A DNA stretch of 10,092 nucleotides, taken from NCBI GenBank assembly GCA_035605975.1, contig DATNGG010000037.1:1-10092 (forward strand), given 5' to 3'. The DNA is from CAIKMD01 sp035605975. GTDB taxonomy: Bacteria; Pseudomonadota; Alphaproteobacteria; ATCC43930; CGMCC-115725. Of the stretch, positions 6,624-10,092 are shown piece by piece. The first letter of the stretch is position 1, and each line of letters starts with the position of its first letter. The translations under genes were made by a program, and so were the position numbers. The notes under the pieces were generated by a model. It ran no database searches, was not told where the DNA came from, and saw only the letters and a list, made by a program, of their open reading frames with translations.

Positions 6624-7763
6624 GTGTCGCAACCTTCCCGCATCGGATCCGACGTCTTGTGGAGCGACGTTCTCCGCGCGGAATGGTTTCTCGGCTTCAG
6701 CTTCGCGACCACCTTCGTCTTCGCCTTCGCCGGGGAAACGCTTTACAGCGGTCTCAGCAACCCGCTTTGGCTCGCGCCGATTTTCCTATGGCTGTTCGTC
6801 ACGGTGATGGGCTCGGCCTTGGCCGTGGTCCGCCATGCCGATCAAGTCGCCGAAGTGCTTGGCGAGCCTTACGGCACGCTGGTCCTGACCCTGTCGGTGA
6901 CGGCCATCGAGGTCATGAGCATCACCGCGGTGATGCTGCATGGCGCGAACAACCCGACGCTCGTCCGCGATACGCTCTTTGCGATCATCATGATCGTGCT
7001 CGGCGTCATGGTGGGCGGATCACTGCTGATGGGCGGCTGGCGCCATCGCGAGCAGCACTACAATCTGCAAAGCGCCAATGCCTATCTCGGCGTCATCATT
7101 CCCTTGGCGGTGCTGAGCCTGAGCCTTCCGGATTTCACGCAAACCACCCCGGGACCGACCCTCTCCTTGGCGCAGCGGCTCTTCATCCTCGTCACCTCCG
7201 TCGGCCTCTATTGCGTGTTCCTCGCGATTCAGACCGGGCGCCACCGCGGCTATTTCCGTTTCGACGAGCAGGCCGCCGAGCCGCACCCGCACATCGTGCC
7301 GCATACGCCGCCGCGACTTTTGCCGCACGCCGTCCTGCTGGCCGCCTATATGGCGCCGGTGGCCTTCCTTGCCGAGCAGCTGGCTCATCCGATCGACTAT
7401 TTCATCGAGACCCTCGCGGCCCCGGCGCCGCTCGGCGGCGTCATCATCGCCATTATGGTGGCGACGCCCGAGGCCCTCGGCGCCACGCGCGCGGCGATGG
7501 TCAATCACCTCCAGCGCTCGGTGAACATCTCGCTCGGCTCGGTGCTGTCGACCATCGGCCTCACCGTGCCGGTGATGCTCGCGATCAGCTATCTTACCTC
7601 GCGCGACGTTTACTTGGGGCTCGATCCGGCGAACGATCTGCTGCTCGTGCTGACGCTTGCCGTGAGCGTCGTGACTTTCGCCAGCGGCCGCACGAATGTC
7701 TTGCAGGGCGCGGTCCATGTCGTCCTCTTCGCCGCTTTCCTGATGCTGATTTTTCAAGGCTGA
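6624..7763 (+). CDS. chaA: ChaA-type calcium/proton antiporter (CaCA family)
   Basis: An inner-membrane cation/proton exchanger of about 379 residues (E. coli ChaA is 366) with about 11 hydrophobic segments. The first family repeat contains LGEPYGTLVLTLSVTAIEV, with Glu96 as a likely ion-binding residue. The second contains VATPEALGATRAAMVNHLQRS (around 279-299, in two parts: VATPEALGATR and AMVNHLQRS) followed by NISLGSVLSTIGLTVP, with Glu283 as its partner. The two inverted repeats are the hallmark of CaCA exchangers. A histidine- and proline-rich cytoplasmic-type loop (PHPHIVPHTPP, about 221-231) joins the halves. It would export Ca2+ and possibly Na+ or K+ in exchange for protons. The start is uncertain: GTG 6624 is used; GTG 6570 and TTG 6657 are also in frame and none has a good ribosome binding site. 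The gene is divergent from the binding-protein gene. Confidence 0.9.
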   Translation: MSQPSRIGSDVLWSDVLRAEWFLGFSFATTFVFAFAGETLYSGLSNPLWLAPIFLWLFVTVMGSALAVVRHADQVAEVLGEPYGTLVLTLSVTAIEVMSITAVMLHGANNPTLVRDTLFAIIMIVLGVMVGGSLLMGGWRHREQHYNLQSANAYLGVIIPLAVLSLSLPDFTQTTPGPTLSLAQRLFILVTSVGLYCVFLAIQTGRHRGYFRFDEQAAEPHPHIVPHTPPRLLPHAVLLAAYMAPVAFLAEQLAHPIDYFIETLAAPAPLGGVIIAIMVATPEALGATRAAMVNHLQRSVNISLGSVLSTIGLTVPVMLAISYLTSRDVYLGLDPANDLLLVLTLAVSVVTFASGRTNVLQGAVHVVLFAAFLMLIFQG

Positions 7764-7781
7764 GCTTTTCGCAACAAACCG

Positions 7782-7886
7782 ATGAAGCGCTTATGGACGG
7801 TCATCGCCGTCGCCGATGTGGCCCGGAGCCTCGGCTGGTACCAATCGCCCCGACGCCTACTACGTGACAATCAGCGCGCTCGATAG
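7782..7886 (+). pseudogene. truncated VOC/glyoxalase-family remnant
   Basis: An ATG at 7782 opens 34 codons ending in TAG at 7884-7886. The first 22 residues match the N terminus of a bleomycin-resistance/glyoxalase (VOC) protein, with VIAVADVARSLGWYQS clearly visible. Homology ends abruptly after WYQS at 7847; the following residues (PRRLLRDNQRAR) are unlike the family, which is normally over 110 residues. No ribosome binding site is evident. The remaining sequence to 7996 contains no further VOC segments that I can recognise in any frame. It is best read as a deletion remnant of a gene that once stood between the antiporter and the triple RidA gene. Confidence 0.6.
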
Positions 7887-7924
7887 AGCCCGACCGCGCG
7901 CGCAGCGGTCTCATTGCAGAGAAA

Positions 7925-7966
7925 CCCGGAAAAGCCGAGAATGACATTTAACTCCGGGCTTTTTTT
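7925..7966 (+). terminator. possible rho-independent terminator
   Basis: CCCGGA at 7925-7930 pairs with TCCGGG at 7953-7958 across a 22-base loop, and C followed by seven T residues (7960-7966) comes directly after. The U-tract is good but the 6-base stem and long loop are weak. It would end transcripts from the antiporter and VOC remnant before the next gene, or attenuate read-through into it. Confidence 0.4.
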
Positions 7967-7977
7967 GCGGCCCGGAG
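7952..7977 (+). promoter_or_regulatory. 8-bp hairpin in the leader of the triple RidA gene
   Basis: CTCCGGGC at 7952-7959 is perfectly complementary to GCCCGGAG at 7970-7977, with the seven-T run inside its 10-base loop. It shares its left arm with the right arm of the possible terminator, so the two folds exclude each other. It ends a few bases before the GGGAGGGG ribosome binding site of the gene at 7997. This could be an attenuator/antiterminator pair or simply a stable 5' leader hairpin. Confidence 0.35.
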
Positions 7978-7996
7978 ATCGAGGGAGGGGACCATC

Positions 7997-9400
7997 ATGG
8001 AAAATCGGCGTTCGCGGTCGGGCCTCAAACGGCGGGAATTCCTCGGCGGCGCGGCAGCGGCCGGCGTCGCATCGGCGTTGACGCCGCGCCTTGCCGCGGC
8101 CCAGCCCGCCTCGGCACCGCCCGCTTCGCCGCGCGGGATCACGATGCGCACGGCCGAGCACATGGTCGGGAGCGGGACCAACTACGCTTATGCGGTGAAG
8201 GCCGGGCCTTTCGTGTTCTTGAACGGCCACGAGGGCTTCGAATTCGGGACGGGGTATGGTCCCGCGGTGGAGGGCGCCGCCGGCTTCCCCGAATATGGCA
8301 AGCCGGGCTTGCGGCGCGAGGCGGATTATCTCATCGGCCGTATGGGCGAGACGCTCAAATCCCTCGGTACCGATCTCGCGCACAGCGTGCGCCTCGACCA
8401 GTACTATACCGAGGCGAACGCCGTGCGCGCCTATCACCTCGCGCGTTTTGCGGCTTTCGGCAAATACGTGCCGCCCAGCACCTCGATCATCACCGACCGG
8501 CTGTTCGGCGCCAAAAGCAACATCACGACCTCGCTGCTTGCGGTGATGCCCGACCCGCAATGGGAGATCAAAGGGGTCTACCCCGAAGGCTCCAACATCT
8601 CGGCCTTCTCCGGCTATGCGCCGGCGGTGGTCGCGAACGAATTCGTGTTCGCGGCAGGAACAGGCCCCAACGAGAAGGACGTGCTCGACACCGACAAACC
8701 GGAGGGGCCGCATCATCGCTGGGGCTCGGTCCTGCCGATCCGGCGCCAGACGGAATCGGCACTGAACCGCGTCGAGGCAACGCTCAAGGCAGCGGGAACG
8801 AGCTTCGCCAATTGCCTCAAGGCGCAAGTCCACATCGCCGGCGCGGAGAACTTCCCCGACTTCCTCGATGTCTGGAACGAGCGCCTCGGCGCCTCGCCGG
8901 CCGCCTTGACCGTGACGCCGGCCAAAGGGTTTGCCTCGCTCGAGATGATGGTCGAGATCAATTACATCCTCTTGAAGGATGGCGCGCAGCGCAAAAAGGA
9001 GATCCTGCGCGCCGATATTCCGGAGATGGCGTCCTATTCGCCGGCGGTTCGCGCCGGCGAATTCGTGTTCGGCCCGGGCCTCTTGCCGATCGGTCGCGAC
9101 GGGCGCGTCGCGGGCCTCGCGCAGGGCGACGACTTCCAAGGGCTCAGCCTGCGCAGCCAACTCCAGGCGAACACGATCTACGACCACGCCGAAGCGATCG
9201 CCAAAGCGGCCGGCACCAGCATGCGCAATGTCCTGCGCATCGATTATTGGGTGAGCGACATTCGCGAGTTTCCGGGCGTCGCCTTGGCCTGGGCGGGGCG
9301 GTACGGCAAGGCACCGCATCCCTTCGCCTGCGTCGTCACGCCGAAGCTCGCGGCGCCCGGCGCCACCGTGATGGCGGATTTCTGGTTCCATACCGCCTGA
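7997..9400 (+). CDS. Tat-exported protein with three RidA (YjgF/UK114)-like domains
   Basis: A 467-residue protein. Residues 1-35 are a twin-arginine signal: LKRREFLGG at 10-18, a hydrophobic alanine-rich stretch and an LAAAQ cleavage site at 32-36. The mature protein has three Rid-like units. Unit 1 (about 50-185) has the strand VKAGPFVFLNG, a long helix around 110-125 and RLDQYYTEANAV. Unit 2 (about 200-326) has VVANEFVFAAGTG, ESALNRVEATLKAAGTS, LKAQVHIAGAENF and the closing MMVEINYIL. Unit 3 (about 338-465) has VRAGEFVFGPGLLP, AIAKAAGTSMRNVLRIDYWV and VMADFWFH. Rid proteins are normally single-domain trimers, so three units in one chain suggests an intramolecular trimer. None of the three shows arginine at the Arg105 position (TVTPAK in unit 2, VVTPKL in unit 3). 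Export is unusual for the family. GGGAGGGG supports the start. Function is unknown; imine/enamine hydrolysis seems unlikely. Confidence 0.88.
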   Translation: MENRRSRSGLKRREFLGGAAAAGVASALTPRLAAAQPASAPPASPRGITMRTAEHMVGSGTNYAYAVKAGPFVFLNGHEGFEFGTGYGPAVEGAAGFPEYGKPGLRREADYLIGRMGETLKSLGTDLAHSVRLDQYYTEANAVRAYHLARFAAFGKYVPPSTSIITDRLFGAKSNITTSLLAVMPDPQWEIKGVYPEGSNISAFSGYAPAVVANEFVFAAGTGPNEKDVLDTDKPEGPHHRWGSVLPIRRQTESALNRVEATLKAAGTSFANCLKAQVHIAGAENFPDFLDVWNERLGASPAALTVTPAKGFASLEMMVEINYILLKDGAQRKKEILRADIPEMASYSPAVRAGEFVFGPGLLPIGRDGRVAGLAQGDDFQGLSLRSQLQANTIYDHAEAIAKAAGTSMRNVLRIDYWVSDIREFPGVALAWAGRYGKAPHPFACVVTPKLAAPGATVMADFWFHTA

Positions 9401-9430
9401 ACGCGCCGCGCCCGCCCGGCATGCGCAAAG

Positions 9431-9568
9431 TCACACCTCGATGATGTGGTCTAGGTGGAGCTTCCAATTGCCGCGCGCGGTTGCGGCGATGGCCTCGCCC
9501 GAAAGCCAGGTGCCAGTGGCTTTGCCTTCCCATTCGGTCGGCAGAATCATGCCGCGCAGCGATCTCAT
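9431..9568 (-). CDS. small ORF of unknown family, or 3' remnant of a gene
   Basis: An ATG at 9568 opens 45 codons ending in TGA at 9431-9433, 10 bases after the stop of the TPR gene on the same strand. The product begins MRSLRGMILPTEWEG and ends WKLHLDHIIEV. About three quarters of its third codon positions are G or C and the residue mix is ordinary for a soluble protein, as in the genuine genes nearby, so this is more likely coding or former coding sequence than noise. No ribosome binding site stands before the ATG, and I do not recognise a family. The same reading frame stays open to 9670, but upstream of 9579 it lies across the TPR gene and is a shadow. It may be translated by coupling to the TPR gene, or be a decayed C-terminal fragment. 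Confidence 0.4.
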   Translation of the reverse strand: MRSLRGMILPTEWEGKATGTWLSGEAIAATARGNWKLHLDHIIEV

Positions 9569-9578
9569 GACGCGCCAG

Positions 9579-10092
9579 CTATTCCGGCAAGCCGATCTCA
9601 CGCCACGCATCGGCAAAGCGCTTGAACACGGCCGGCTCGAGACCTCCGGGGACGCGTCGAACACCTTCAATGGAAAAATCGGGTTCGTGCTCTAACACGT
9701 TGCGCGCAGCGGCCTTGGCTTCCAGCGCATAGCCGCCTCGCCAGAGCGCGGCCGCCAAAACGGCATGGGCCGTGCTGAATCTCGGATTGGCTTGAACTGC
9801 GCGCCGTGCTGCGCCGAGCGCGTCTGCATACCTCTCGCCATAAAAATGCACGATCGCCAACGCGTGGTGCACACGAAAATTATCCAAGTCGAATGGGTTC
9901 AGCCGAAGCGCCCATTTGGCCCGATCAACGGCGAGCTCGGCCTTGCCCATCCAGGCAAGGATGACGGCGCTGAAGTTGAGAGCGAAAATGTTCGAGCTGC
10001 TCAGCTCGAGGGCACGGTCGAACAGCTTCAGCGCCGTAACCGTATCGTGTTCGTCGAGCGCGATGATATGCGCCGCCGTCGCCAACGCCGTC
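9579..10092 (-). CDS. TPR-repeat protein, probably C-terminal part of an adenylate-cyclase-type TPR protein (5' end cut)
   Basis: The frame is open to the right edge, so the N terminus lies outside the window; no ATG is seen near the edge and only a TTG (10085) is available. About 171 residues are visible. Three tetratricopeptide-like helix pairs follow one another: ALKLFDRALELSSSNIFAL with VILAWMGKAELAVDRAKWAL, then HHALAIVHFYGERYADALGAA with RRAVQANP, then AHAVLAAALWRGGYALEAKAA with RNVLEHEP. The tail FADAWREIGLPE is typical of the TPR region that follows class III adenylate/guanylate cyclase or winged-helix domains in alphaproteobacteria. TPRs mediate protein contacts; what catalytic or regulatory domain stood before them cannot be seen. 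It is convergent with the triple RidA gene, with stops 178 bases apart and no clear terminator between them. Confidence 0.82.
   Translation of the reverse strand, partial: TALATAAHIIALDEHDTVTALKLFDRALELSSSNIFALNFSAVILAWMGKAELAVDRAKWALRLNPFDLDNFRVHHALAIVHFYGERYADALGAARRAVQANPRFSTAHAVLAAALWRGGYALEAKAAARNVLEHEPDFSIEGVRRVPGGLEPAVFKRFADAWREIGLPE

Noticed and set aside
7871..9391. Minus-strand open frame of about 506 codons
   Set aside because: It mirrors the triple RidA gene almost exactly, is rich in Arg, His and Gly, and has no family motif.
1..10092. CRISPR arrays, tRNA or rRNA genes, insertion sequences
   Set aside because: No regularly spaced repeats beyond the short 20-bp-period pair, no cloverleaf or rRNA segments and no transposase motifs were seen by eye.

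Overview
The window is GC-rich coding DNA with high third-position GC. It looks like a soil or environmental alphaproteobacterium, probably Hyphomicrobiales (Rhizobiales). The grounds are codon use, unpartnered periplasmic binding proteins (one of the PF04392 type), a TPR protein of the adenylate-cyclase-associated type, and Tat-exported enzymes. Family calls rest on motifs read by eye; no database search was possible. I saw no tRNA, rRNA, CRISPR array, insertion sequence or transposase.

Left two thirds (1-6425), all minus strand. Reading right to left in the direction of transcription: a PF04392-type solute-binding lipoprotein-like/periplasmic protein (5433-6425); a 114-bp gap with a 20-bp-period direct repeat; then a close-set series made of a RidA/YjgF-family protein (4923-5318), a 4,5-dihydroxyphthalate-decarboxylase-like protein of periplasmic-binding fold without a signal peptide (3907-4902), an alpha/beta hydrolase (2969-3862), an NMT1/THI5-like binding protein (1834-2853), a Zn-dependent nucleoside deaminase with a twin-arginine leader (1199-1837), a second alpha/beta hydrolase (359-1090) and a DUF1801 protein cut by the left edge (1-362). 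Two of these joints are ATGA start/stop overlaps. The mix of binding proteins, deaminase, RidA and hydrolases suggests uptake and breakdown of a small, probably nitrogen-containing compound. The substrate cannot be read from the sequence, and no ABC permease or ATPase is present here.

Middle right (6555-9400), plus strand. A ChaA-type Ca2+/H+ antiporter (6624-7763) is followed by a truncated VOC/glyoxalase remnant and a hairpin-rich leader. Then comes a 467-residue Tat-exported protein made of three RidA-like domains (7997-9400), the most unusual gene of the window.

Right end (9401-10092). A convergent minus-strand TPR protein, cut by the right edge, is followed closely by a 45-codon remnant or small gene with coding-like base composition but no recognised family.

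The items most worth follow-up are the exported triple RidA protein, the RidA protein lacking the catalytic arginine, the exported deaminase coupled to a binding protein, and the competing hairpins in front of the triple RidA gene.
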